Source: Bacteroidota bacterium (GTDB lineage: Bacteria; Bacteroidota; Bacteroidia; NORP154). Taken from it: a DNA stretch of 64,000 nt. The translations under genes and the position numbers were made by a program. The stretch covers positions 1 through 64,000 of the forward strand of contig JACZWC010000003.1 of the NCBI GenBank assembly GCA_022572355.1, written 5' to 3'. Every line of letters begins with the position of its first letter. The first letter of the stretch is position 1. The notes below the pieces were generated by a model. It made no database searches, was not told the origin of the DNA, and saw only the letters and a program-made list of their open reading frames with translations. Positions 26,557 through 34,204 of this stretch are shown one piece after another.

Positions 26557-26625
26557 AACTGTCAGGGCGCAAGGAAATCATAGCGGTCTTTGCGTAAATC
26601 TTTGCGAACCTTGCGGTTAATTTTT
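26557..26625. repeat. Degenerate CTTTGCG-type repeat and following gap
   Basis: GGGCGCAAGG, GGTCTTTGCG, ATCTTTGCG and CCTTGCGGTTAA recall the right arm of the inverted repeat at 23158-23252. The rest of the gap 26466-26868 holds a perfect 14-bp palindrome (CCGCCAGCTGGCGG, 26720-26733) and a large inverted repeat at 26824-26850. No convincing gene is visible. Confidence 0.55.
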
Positions 26626-26823
26626 AATTTTTGCCCAGTGGTTTTGCTACCCATTATTCAACGGGGCAAGCTGTTCGCAGTATAGTTCTTTTGTAGAGTT
26701 ATCTGTTGTGATGTTGATTCCGCCAGCTGGCGGGCCATCTGCAACCGGAGGACTTTGTGGCATTTTGAGGCCTGCTTTAAACAGCAACAGGGAAATTTGT
26801 CGTACAGCCTGTTCCTTAGAATC

Positions 26824-26850
26824 ATTATGCAGATATATAATCTGCATAAT
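26824..26850. promoter_or_regulatory. Perfect inverted repeat with 11-bp arms
   Basis: ATTATGCAGAT (26824-26834) and ATCTGCATAAT (26840-26850) are exact complements around ATATA. The element lies 18 nt beyond the stop of the voltage-sensor-like gene. It could be an operator or a transcription-end hairpin; no T-run follows on either strand, which weakens the terminator reading. Confidence 0.6.
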
Positions 26851-26868
26851 ATTGGAGTTTACTCACTG

Positions 26869-27897
26869 CTATGGATTATTAGTTTTCTTTTCTTCAAGTT
26901 CCTTCAGCTTCCACTGCTGTATCTTAACCTGTTCTTTTACCAACTCAATAGATTGTAATACTATATCCTTGGCTATCTTCAATTTCTCATCCTTTTCTTC
27001 CATCAAAACCATTTCAAAAGCAAGATCTGACATTTCCTCAATCACCGTGTTATTATTATCAGATACGAGATCTTCCACGGCAGTGTTGATAGCGTTAAAG
27101 GCAATATCACTTATAGCTTTTTCCACAGAGGCTGTAATTGAACTGCCTACAAGGGGAATTTTTTCGATCCTTTTGATTTCATCATTTTCATCAAAGGCTT
27201 TACTTACCAGATTGTTAAGGTAGTGTCTGATATCGTCTTTGTATTTATTGTAGTTGTGTTCCGTAACTTTACGAACCCTGTTAGACAGCCACTCTACGAG
27301 CTCATCTTTATGAGGCCTGATAACTTCTGTGATCATTTTATCAGTAATAGGTCCCCCTCGTTTGACCTCATCCTGAATATTTTCCAGCACATTGACAACC
27401 ACCCTGTCAGATACTTCTTCGACAAGGATGTCATAATATTTTTTTAAAAGGCGGTAGAGATACGTGTTTTTCAGATTGATAACCCCGAGTTTTTGCAACC
27501 TGTAGGTCATTGATATGATCCTCAACAGGCGGAGAAACCTGAATGTGCCCAGGGGAATACATCCCAACACATCGTACCAATGAATAAATGGATAAAAGAA
27601 CCATTTGTGGTAGGTTTTTCTTTTAACAGCTATGGCCCATTGAATAGTTAATTCTGTGATAAAAATGCCAACAAAAACAGCATCAAACAGCAGAAAATTT
27701 TTATGGATATGATCATTATAAAAGTAGAAGAATAAAGGAGCGTATTTTTCCAGCAGATCTTTAATTAATTGGCTTTCGAAAAACCAGTCAACAGACATCC
27801 AGATGAGATTAATAGCAACCAAACCCACCATAAAGAGGTCTGTAATAAAAAAGATGTATTCATTGGTTCTTCTTATTTTGGCTAACGGCATATTCAT
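26869..27897 (-). CDS. Voltage-sensor-like four-helix membrane protein without a pore
   Basis: The 342-residue protein has four N-terminal helices resembling the S1-S4 voltage-sensor fold. S1 is about residues 13-35. S2 (LFDAVFVGIFITELTIQWA) carries an acidic residue at the usual place. S3 contains HWYDVLGCIP with its Asp. S4 is FRFLRLLRIISMTYRLQ, with Arg at every third position. No S5-pore-S6 follows; instead about 200 charged, helical cytoplasmic residues end in a coiled coil (VKEQVKIQQWKLKELEEKK). It may be a proton channel, a voltage-modulated regulator or an ion-transporter-family protein with a lost pore. It follows nhaD and mscS in the same direction (62-nt gap to nhaD). Confidence 0.65.
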   Translation of the reverse strand: MNMPLAKIRRTNEYIFFITDLFMVGLVAINLIWMSVDWFFESQLIKDLLEKYAPLFFYFYNDHIHKNFLLFDAVFVGIFITELTIQWAIAVKRKTYHKWFFYPFIHWYDVLGCIPLGTFRFLRLLRIISMTYRLQKLGVINLKNTYLYRLLKKYYDILVEEVSDRVVVNVLENIQDEVKRGGPITDKMITEVIRPHKDELVEWLSNRVRKVTEHNYNKYKDDIRHYLNNLVSKAFDENDEIKRIEKIPLVGSSITASVEKAISDIAFNAINTAVEDLVSDNNNTVIEEMSDLAFEMVLMEEKDEKLKIAKDIVLQSIELVKEQVKIQQWKLKELEEKKTNNP

Positions 27898-27959
27898 AAT
27901 TCAACAGCATTAGAGAATTTTGCTGTGGATGTTGATCCACAGACCAAAGAGGCGGACCC

Positions 27960-29315
27960 TCAAAACATGAAAATGTAAGTAATAGCGCCTGCAAGGTATC
28001 CCATAACGGCCAAAAGGCTGATCTTTTTCATGTACCAGATAAAGTCGATCTTTTCCATTCCCATTACAGCCACGCCTGCTGCCGAACCAATGATAAGCAT
28101 GGAGCCACCCGTACCGGCACAATAAGCCAGAAACTCCCAGAACTTGTGATCCACAGGATAAGACTTTCCTGGAACCAGCGGCCCCAGTTCATACATTCCC
28201 ATAGCCCCTGCTACCAATGGTACGTTATCGACAATTGCTGAGAGCGCTCCGATGACCATGTCGATCGCGTAAATATTACCTAGTTTATCATCCAGGAAAG
28301 TTGCCATGATGCCTAAATGGCCTGCCGATTGCAAACTGGCCACAGCTAGCAATATACCCAAGAAGAAGTACACTGTCGAAACGTCAACCTTCTTCAAAAC
28401 TCCAATAACGGATAAAGCTGTTTTGTCTTCCTGATTCTTCTTTCTATGTAAAACTTCGGTTAACACCCAAAGCACGCCCAGGCTCAAAGTCATTCCCATA
28501 AATGGTGGCAAATGAATTACCGTCTTAAATACTGGCACAAAAAGCAATCCGCATACGCCAACCGTGAACACCAAATTTCTTTCAAATGCAGTTGTTGGGT
28601 TTTTCATGTGCTCTGGATCCATACGACCCAATGCTCTAACAACCTCACCCCTTTTAGTAAATGACAGGTAAATCAACGGAACCAACATACATACCAAACT
28701 TGGAATAAACAGATTAGTGATGATATTAGCGGCTGTAACCTGTCCGCCAATCCATAACATTATCGTTGTTACATCACCAATTGGAGACCAGGCTCCACCA
28801 GCGTTGGCAGCAAGAATCACCATGCCTCCAAAGAACCACCTTTCTTCCTTTTCCTTTATAAGTTTCCTCAGTAGCGCCACCATCACAATGGAAGTAGTTA
28901 GATTGTCCAATGCAGCTGAAAAGAAGAAAGTTAAGATGCTTATTATCCACAGTAGCTTAATTCTGTTTCCCGTATTGATTCGGTCTGTGATTACCGCAAA
29001 GCCCTCATGCGAATCAATCAATTCAACGATGGTCATGGCACCCAGCAAGAAAAATAAGATCTGGGCTATCTCGGCAAGGTGATGCAATATTTCATGATGT
29101 ACGATGAAATCAATGGCTGTGCCATCGGGATTTGCAGCCATATAATCTTGAAAATATGGGCTGTAGGGGAGGATGTCTACTGCACCTATCACATAGATCG
29201 CCCAGGTAATTGTACCAATCAAAAGTGCAGAGGCAGCCTTATCAACTTTTAGTGTATGTTCAAAGGCTATTGCTGTATACCCAATAACAAAAACAACCAG
29301 CATTAAAATGAACAT
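27960..29315 (-). CDS. nhaD: NhaD-type sodium:proton antiporter
   Basis: The 451-residue inner-membrane protein has about 12-13 hydrophobic helices and belongs to the ion-transporter superfamily. NhaD-like marks are FEHTLKVDKAASALLIGTITW near the N-terminus, FFSAALDNLTTSIVMVALLRKL, LAANAGGAWSPIGDVTTIML and SAIVDNVPLVAGAMGMY in the second half. It exchanges Na+ or Li+ for H+ and protects against salt and alkaline pH; it fits a marine or brackish lifestyle, which is inference. It lies between mscS (30 nt upstream) and the voltage-sensor-like gene, all in one direction. Confidence 0.92.
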   Translation of the reverse strand: MFILMLVVFVIGYTAIAFEHTLKVDKAASALLIGTITWAIYVIGAVDILPYSPYFQDYMAANPDGTAIDFIVHHEILHHLAEIAQILFFLLGAMTIVELIDSHEGFAVITDRINTGNRIKLLWIISILTFFFSAALDNLTTSIVMVALLRKLIKEKEERWFFGGMVILAANAGGAWSPIGDVTTIMLWIGGQVTAANIITNLFIPSLVCMLVPLIYLSFTKRGEVVRALGRMDPEHMKNPTTAFERNLVFTVGVCGLLFVPVFKTVIHLPPFMGMTLSLGVLWVLTEVLHRKKNQEDKTALSVIGVLKKVDVSTVYFFLGILLAVASLQSAGHLGIMATFLDDKLGNIYAIDMVIGALSAIVDNVPLVAGAMGMYELGPLVPGKSYPVDHKFWEFLAYCAGTGGSMLIIGSAAGVAVMGMEKIDFIWYMKKISLLAVMGYLAGAITYIFMF

Positions 29316-29345
29316 GTCCTACTCTTTATTCTTGTGCAACAATTC

Positions 29346-30443
29346 CTAATCCTCTTTTTGGAGATAAACAGTAGTCGTAGGGAATGCAAAGTCACTTCCA
29401 TTCTTTTTCACAATTTCCATAATCTTAAAGTTCACATCCTCCAATACCTCGAGAAACACTGCATACTGTTGTGTGTCTACATACATCAACACCATAATGT
29501 TGAGTGAACTGTCGCCAAACTCCTCAAATCTCACCAATCCGTCTTCATTGGTCATTTCATGATCATCCAGATATTTTTGAATCTCAGATACAATTGCCTT
29601 GATCTGGTCTTGCGTGGTACTATAGACCAAGCCGATATGAAACTTTGATCTTCTAAATGTTCTGAGCGACAGGTTATCGAGTACATCACTGATCAACATT
29701 TTATTGGGGATGGTGAGGTAGCTTTTTTCAAGCGTTCGAATTCTTGTGCTTCTGAATCCTATTCTTTCCACCGTACCCTTTACACCACTAACACTGATAT
29801 AGTCACCCTGTTTAAAGGGCTTATCCATGAAAATAATAAATGACGCGATCACATTTTCAAGTGTATCCTGAGCTGCCAATGCTATTGCTAATCCACCTAT
29901 TCCCAGCCCCGCCACCATGGCGCCAATGTTGAGTTGGAATACAGCTCCGAGAATGAAAAGAAAGCTAAATATGTATGTGAAAATCTTTAGGGCCTCCTTG
30001 AGAAACTGAACGATCTGGTCGTCGGTGGTGCCCTCTGTTTTTTCAGCTTTCCGTAAAAGAACAAGACCAAAAAAGTCAATTAACCTCAGAAGGGACCAGG
30101 TAACAGATACCACTATCGAGATCTGTAGTAGCAAGTCGATCACGCCACCCAAACCAAGCTCACCATCAGGAGGTTCTGGAAAATGCAATGCAGACACTGC
30201 GAAAGATAAACCAACGAGGACGATCAGAAACTCTACTGGCTTGATCATCAATTCAAAGAAATGATCAACGCCTACACCTTCTTCCGCATTATCCTTCTTA
30301 AAAAGTTTAAAAATCAGATTCCCAAGCTTTTTGGAAATGAGTCGCTTGAAAACGATCGCCAGCAATATGATGCCTGAAAACCAAAGATAATTTTCTAGCG
30401 TGTTTCCCCAGAACGAAGAATCGAGTATTTCTTGGAAGTCCAT
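29346..30443 (-). CDS. Small-conductance mechanosensitive channel (MscS family)
   Basis: The 365-residue inner-membrane protein has four hydrophobic segments followed by the MscS pore helix and beta domain. The pore helix and hinge read MVAGLGIGGLAIALAAQDTL, and the beta domain has QGDYISVSGVKGTVERIGFRSTRIRT then TIPNKMLISDVLDNLS. The C-terminal alpha/beta vestibule follows. The Gly/Ala-packed pore helix and family length are intact. It releases solutes on hypo-osmotic shock. It is the first gene of the mscS, nhaD, voltage-sensor-like set, which suggests joint regulation of ion and osmotic balance. Confidence 0.92.
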   Translation of the reverse strand: MDFQEILDSSFWGNTLENYLWFSGIILLAIVFKRLISKKLGNLIFKLFKKDNAEEGVGVDHFFELMIKPVEFLIVLVGLSFAVSALHFPEPPDGELGLGGVIDLLLQISIVVSVTWSLLRLIDFFGLVLLRKAEKTEGTTDDQIVQFLKEALKIFTYIFSFLFILGAVFQLNIGAMVAGLGIGGLAIALAAQDTLENVIASFIIFMDKPFKQGDYISVSGVKGTVERIGFRSTRIRTLEKSYLTIPNKMLISDVLDNLSLRTFRRSKFHIGLVYSTTQDQIKAIVSEIQKYLDDHEMTNEDGLVRFEEFGDSSLNIMVLMYVDTQQYAVFLEVLEDVNFKIMEIVKKNGSDFAFPTTTVYLQKED

Positions 30444-30518
30444 TGGAATGTTAATCCGGTAAATCGCCGTAAAAGTATAAAAACAATTGGATAGAAGTAA
30501 CGAAAGGATGAGAAAGAG

Positions 30519-31595
30519 CTAACCTGCGAATGTGTGAATTTCGCCTCCTGAACAATCTCTTTTTGCTCCTGTTACTGACCTTAAACAATTTATCTCATTC
30601 CGTGCCTTGAGAATTCCCAAAAAACCAAATATGAGCGCCTCCTTGTAATCAATAATTTGTTTGTTCGGAATATACACATCCAGTTTCAATTTGGATTTAA
30701 TTTGCTCAATCAAAAATTGATTGTGGGCTCCCCCACCGGTAATCAATAGGCTATGCTCAGGTGAACTCCCATTCAGTGCGTTTGCCACCTGATGTGTAAT
30801 GTGCTCGCATAGAGTGCATAGTTTATCTATTAGAGAGCTATTAGCACCTTCCATGACAGGCCTGAATTTGTCCTCATACCATTCTCTGCTCAACGACTTT
30901 GGATAGCTCTCCTTATAATATCCCAAGCCATCCAGTTCTTCCAATAATTTCCCTTCTACCTTGCCTTTTGATGCATTTTCTCCTTTGTCATCATAGCCGA
31001 TACCTAACTGTTGGCATATTTGATTCAATGCCATATTAACAGGACATATGTCAAAGCTCTTCCTCTCACCACTCTCATCAAACGAAATATTGCCAAAGCC
31101 ACCCAAATTGAGGCAATATTCATATTCCGGAAACAATAATTTATCCCCGATCGGAACAAGCGGCGCACCTTGTCCACCCAGCGATACGTCAAGAGCCCGG
31201 AAATTTGATACTACCCTCCTTTTTGCCGTCTCTGAAATTACTTGTCCGGATCCCAGCTGAAATGTTATTCCGTGCGCTGGATCATGTAGAATGGTGTGCC
31301 CATGCGAACAGATCAGATCTGGGTCCAATCGATATTTTTTGACAAATTCACTTACACAGTGCCCGATATATTTTCCATACTCCTGATCTAAAAGGTTCAG
31401 ATGAGGTTCTTCCAACCACGGTGCTTCAGTAAGTTTTGTGAGCCACTGCTTTGTGTACTGAATTGTTTCTGCCTCAACAATATTAAATTGCCAGTGCTCC
31501 CCAGCTAAATCAAACTCGCAATATGCCATGTCCAAGCCATCCAACGACGTGCCCGACATAAGGCCAATTACTCTGTATTTTGATTTTTGTTCCAT
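30519..31595 (-). CDS. anmK: Anhydro-N-acetylmuramic acid kinase
   Basis: The protein has 358 residues from Met at 31595; the open frame ten residues longer (MLILQDGNKA) lacks conservation. The cytosolic sugar kinase of the ASKHA fold converts recycled anhydro-MurNAc to MurNAc-6-phosphate. Marks are VIGLMSGTSLDGLDMAYCEF at the N-terminus, ICSHGHTILHDPAHGITFQLG, LDVSLGGQGAPLVPIGD, LNLGGFGNIS and ITGGGAHNQFLIEQI. Length and motif order are normal. It is divergent from the acyl-CoA dehydrogenase gene across about 80 nt. Confidence 0.94.
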   Translation of the reverse strand: MEQKSKYRVIGLMSGTSLDGLDMAYCEFDLAGEHWQFNIVEAETIQYTKQWLTKLTEAPWLEEPHLNLLDQEYGKYIGHCVSEFVKKYRLDPDLICSHGHTILHDPAHGITFQLGSGQVISETAKRRVVSNFRALDVSLGGQGAPLVPIGDKLLFPEYEYCLNLGGFGNISFDESGERKSFDICPVNMALNQICQQLGIGYDDKGENASKGKVEGKLLEELDGLGYYKESYPKSLSREWYEDKFRPVMEGANSSLIDKLCTLCEHITHQVANALNGSSPEHSLLITGGGAHNQFLIEQIKSKLKLDVYIPNKQIIDYKEALIFGFLGILKARNEINCLRSVTGAKRDCSGGEIHTFAG

Positions 31596-31642
31596 TGCTT
31601 TGTTTCCGTCCTGTAAGATTAGCAATTTTCAGATGAAAAAAT

Positions 31643-31650
31643 TACCTTTG
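31643..31650 (+). promoter_or_regulatory. Candidate -7 box (TACCTTTG) for the acyl-CoA dehydrogenase gene
   Basis: TACCTTTG matches TAnnTTTG exactly and lies 27 nt before ATG 31678. This supports that ATG rather than the upstream in-frame extension. No TTG is seen at the expected -33 spacing. Confidence 0.4.
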
Positions 31651-31677
31651 CGCCTCCTATTCAAAAGGGATTTCCAA

Positions 31678-32817
31678 ATGAATATACAGTATACAGAGGA
31701 ACAAGAGTCGGTTAAAAAGGCAGCCAGGGATTTTGCTAAAACAGAATTGCTGCAAGGGGTAATCGAAAGAGATGAGAAGCAACAATTCCCCACGGAGCAA
31801 GTAAAAATGCTGGGTGAGTTGGGCTTTCTGGGTATGATGACCTCTACAGAATACGGAGGAGGGGGCATGGATACGGTGAGCTATGTGCTCGCAATGGAAG
31901 AAATATCAAAGGTAGATGCTTCAATTGCTGTAGTGATGTCCGTGAACAACTCTCTTGTTTGTTGGGGATTGGAGAAGTATGGTTCAGAAGAGCAAAAAGA
32001 AAAGTATTTGAAGCCACTCGCCTCTGGTGAAGTTATTGGGGCATTCTGCCTTTCAGAGCCAGAAGCCGGTTCTGATGCTACCTCACAGCGCACAACAGCT
32101 ATCGATAAAGGAGATCACTATTTGTTAAACGGGACTAAAAACTGGATATCGAACGGAAAATCGGCTTCTATATACCTGGTCTTTGCGCAAACCGATGCCG
32201 AAAAGAAGCACCATGGAATTAACGTATTCATTGTTGAAAGAGGAATGGAAGGGTTTGTTGTTGGGGCTAAAGAACAAAAGCTAGGTATAAGAGGTTCTGA
32301 CACACATTCCCTGATGTTTACTGATGTTAAAGTACCCAAGGAGAACAGGATTGGCGAAGATGGAAAGGGGTTTGTTTTTGCAATGAAAACCCTCTCGGGA
32401 GGAAGAATTGGAATTGCTTCACAAGCTGTTGGAATTGCTGCAGGAGCTTATGAACTTTCACTGGCCTATTCGCAAGAACGAAAAGCTTTTGGAAAGGAGA
32501 TCTCTAAACATCAGGCTATACAATTCAAATTGGCTGATATGGCCACAGAAATAGAGGCTGCCAGATTGCTTTGCTTAAAAGCAGCATGGCTCAAAGACGA
32601 GGGAAGAGATTATTCAACCGCCAGTGCAATGGCCAAAGCTTTCGCCTCAGAAGTTGCTATGAAAGTAACAGTGGAAGCGATACAGATACATGGTGGTTAT
32701 GGATACGTAAAAGAGTACCATGTCGAACGAATGATGCGGGATGCGAAGATCACGCAAATCTATGAGGGTACTACGGAAATTCAGAAAATTGTTATTTCAA
32801 GGGCTATATTGAATTAA
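31678..32817 (+). CDS. Acyl-CoA dehydrogenase
   Basis: The protein has 379 residues from ATG 31678 (MNIQYTEEQESVKKAARDFA), the normal family start; the open frame upstream overlaps the divergent anmK gene. This FAD flavoenzyme introduces the alpha-beta double bond into acyl-CoA in fatty-acid or branched-chain oxidation. Signature 1 is GAFCLSEPEAGSDATSQRT, and signature 2 lies in QIHGGYGYVKEYHVERMMRDAK. The catalytic base is the Glu of QIYEGTTE near the C-terminus, as in short-chain-type enzymes. No other beta-oxidation gene is adjacent. It converges on murF with only 3 nt between the two stops. Confidence 0.93.
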   Translation: MNIQYTEEQESVKKAARDFAKTELLQGVIERDEKQQFPTEQVKMLGELGFLGMMTSTEYGGGGMDTVSYVLAMEEISKVDASIAVVMSVNNSLVCWGLEKYGSEEQKEKYLKPLASGEVIGAFCLSEPEAGSDATSQRTTAIDKGDHYLLNGTKNWISNGKSASIYLVFAQTDAEKKHHGINVFIVERGMEGFVVGAKEQKLGIRGSDTHSLMFTDVKVPKENRIGEDGKGFVFAMKTLSGGRIGIASQAVGIAAGAYELSLAYSQERKAFGKEISKHQAIQFKLADMATEIEAARLLCLKAAWLKDEGRDYSTASAMAKAFASEVAMKVTVEAIQIHGGYGYVKEYHVERMMRDAKITQIYEGTTEIQKIVISRAILN

Positions 32818-32820
32818 AGC

Positions 32821-34122
32821 TTAGAGCGCCTCCACCAACGATTCCAAACCAATTGCCCTTGAGGCCTTCAAGAGTATCAATGAATGCTGCAACGGTGTTT
32901 CAGCAAAGTACTCTTTGGCCTGTTGTGCGGTATTGAAATGTGTGCAGGAAACAAAATCTTTTACCGCGCCAAAATTCTCCCCTACCAAAAATATAGTTCC
33001 GAAATCCTGCTCCTTTATTTGCTCAACAATTGCCTGATGCTCTTCCAGTGTATAATTACCTAGCTCCAGCATATCTCCCAAGATCAATACTTTATTTTCA
33101 CCCTCCATCTTTTGAAAACTACTCAGAGCAGCTTTCATGTTCATCGGATTGGCATTATAAGCATCCAATAATATTCTGTTAGAATCGGTTTCTAATATCT
33201 GAGACCTATTGTTAGCTGGCAGATATTCTTCGATAGCATCGGAAATATCTTGGGGAGTAACTCCAAAATAATCTCCTATGCAAATAGCGGCAGCGATATT
33301 ATCGAAATTATATTCTCCCAAGATCCTGGACGTTATCAGATTGGTTCTATCGGTGCTGTTATCCTTACTTATCCACTTAACCCTCACGTATGGGTTTAAT
33401 TCTTCAAGTTTGCACACGCATTCACCAGAATCTGAACTTCCATAAAGCACTCTTTTGACACCCTCACTCAAATTCATTAACTTCTCATCTGATCCGTTTA
33501 CGAATAACATTCCATTATTGCCTGCGATATATTCGTACAGTTCTTTCTTGGCTGTCATAACGCCCTCCAGAGAGCCGAACCCTTCCAAATGTGCTTTGCC
33601 AATGTTCGTGATCATACCAAAGGAGGGCTGCGCTATGTTGCACAGATGCTCAATCTCTCCAACATGATTGGCACCTAACTCAATTACCAGTATTTCGGTT
33701 GAGCTCTCCATTGTTAGAACTGTTAACGGGACACCAATATGATTGTTCAGGTTCTCCTTGGTAGCCTGAACATTGAATTTTTTAGACAGTACCCCGCTCA
33801 CCAACTCTTTGGTTGTTGTCTTGCCATTGGTTCCGGTTATGGCTATTACCTGAACTGCTACTTGCTGCAAATGATAGGTCGCTAAATCCTGCAATGTTTT
33901 AAGTACATCGTTCACTAAAATACATTTGGCATCTTCAGCCGAAGAAGCTTCGTCAACAATTGCAAATGCTGATCCTTTCTTCAAGGCCTCCTCTGCAAAC
34001 TCATTGCCATTGAAATTCTCCCCTTTCAAGGCAAAAAACAACGAATTCTCTGTAATGTTCCTCGTATCCGTAGAAATAACAGGATACTCGAGATAAATCT
34101 TGTGTAACTCTTGAATTTCCAA
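32821..34122 (-). CDS. murF: UDP-N-acetylmuramoyl-tripeptide:D-alanyl-D-alanine ligase (stand-alone MurF)
   Basis: The protein has 433 residues and a TTG start. It is the cytosolic ATP-dependent enzyme that adds D-Ala-D-Ala to UDP-MurNAc-tripeptide. Domain 1 shows STDTRNITENSLFFALKGEN. The ATP domain has ITGTNGKTTTKELVSGVL, NNHIGVPLTVL and ELGANHVGEIEHL. The C-terminal domain has LLDAYNANPMNMKAAL and LGDMLELG. It is the second MurF-like protein in the window and the one with standard motifs, so it probably supplies the essential activity. It follows gldJ beyond a terminator hairpin; gldJ-murF adjacency is known from gliding Bacteroidota. Confidence 0.94.
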   Translation of the reverse strand: MEIQELHKIYLEYPVISTDTRNITENSLFFALKGENFNGNEFAEEALKKGSAFAIVDEASSAEDAKCILVNDVLKTLQDLATYHLQQVAVQVIAITGTNGKTTTKELVSGVLSKKFNVQATKENLNNHIGVPLTVLTMESSTEILVIELGANHVGEIEHLCNIAQPSFGMITNIGKAHLEGFGSLEGVMTAKKELYEYIAGNNGMLFVNGSDEKLMNLSEGVKRVLYGSSDSGECVCKLEELNPYVRVKWISKDNSTDRTNLITSRILGEYNFDNIAAAICIGDYFGVTPQDISDAIEEYLPANNRSQILETDSNRILLDAYNANPMNMKAALSSFQKMEGENKVLILGDMLELGNYTLEEHQAIVEQIKEQDFGTIFLVGENFGAVKDFVSCTHFNTAQQAKEYFAETPLQHSLILLKASRAIGLESLVEAL

Positions 34123-34145
34123 AATTATCAGATGATTGTTAACAA

Positions 34146-34180
34146 AAACCCCCGCACATAAAACTTATGCACGGGGGTTT
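34146..34180 (-). terminator. Rho-independent terminator after gldJ
   Basis: AAACCCCCG (34146-34154) pairs with CGGGGGTTT (34172-34180), and inner CATAA/TTATG extends the stem around AAC. On the minus strand the stem is followed by further T residues (TTTTTG). The plus side also has T-rich sequence, so it may work both ways. Confidence 0.85.
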
Positions 34181-34204
34181 ATTCTTTTAAGAAATTGCTT
34201 CTAA

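Noticed and set aside
26647-26847. 66-codon minus-strand frame after the voltage-sensor-like gene
   Set aside because: Its start lies inside an inverted repeat, its middle is the translated CCGCCAGCTGGCGG palindrome, and no family is recognised. It could still be a tiny gene but is not supported.
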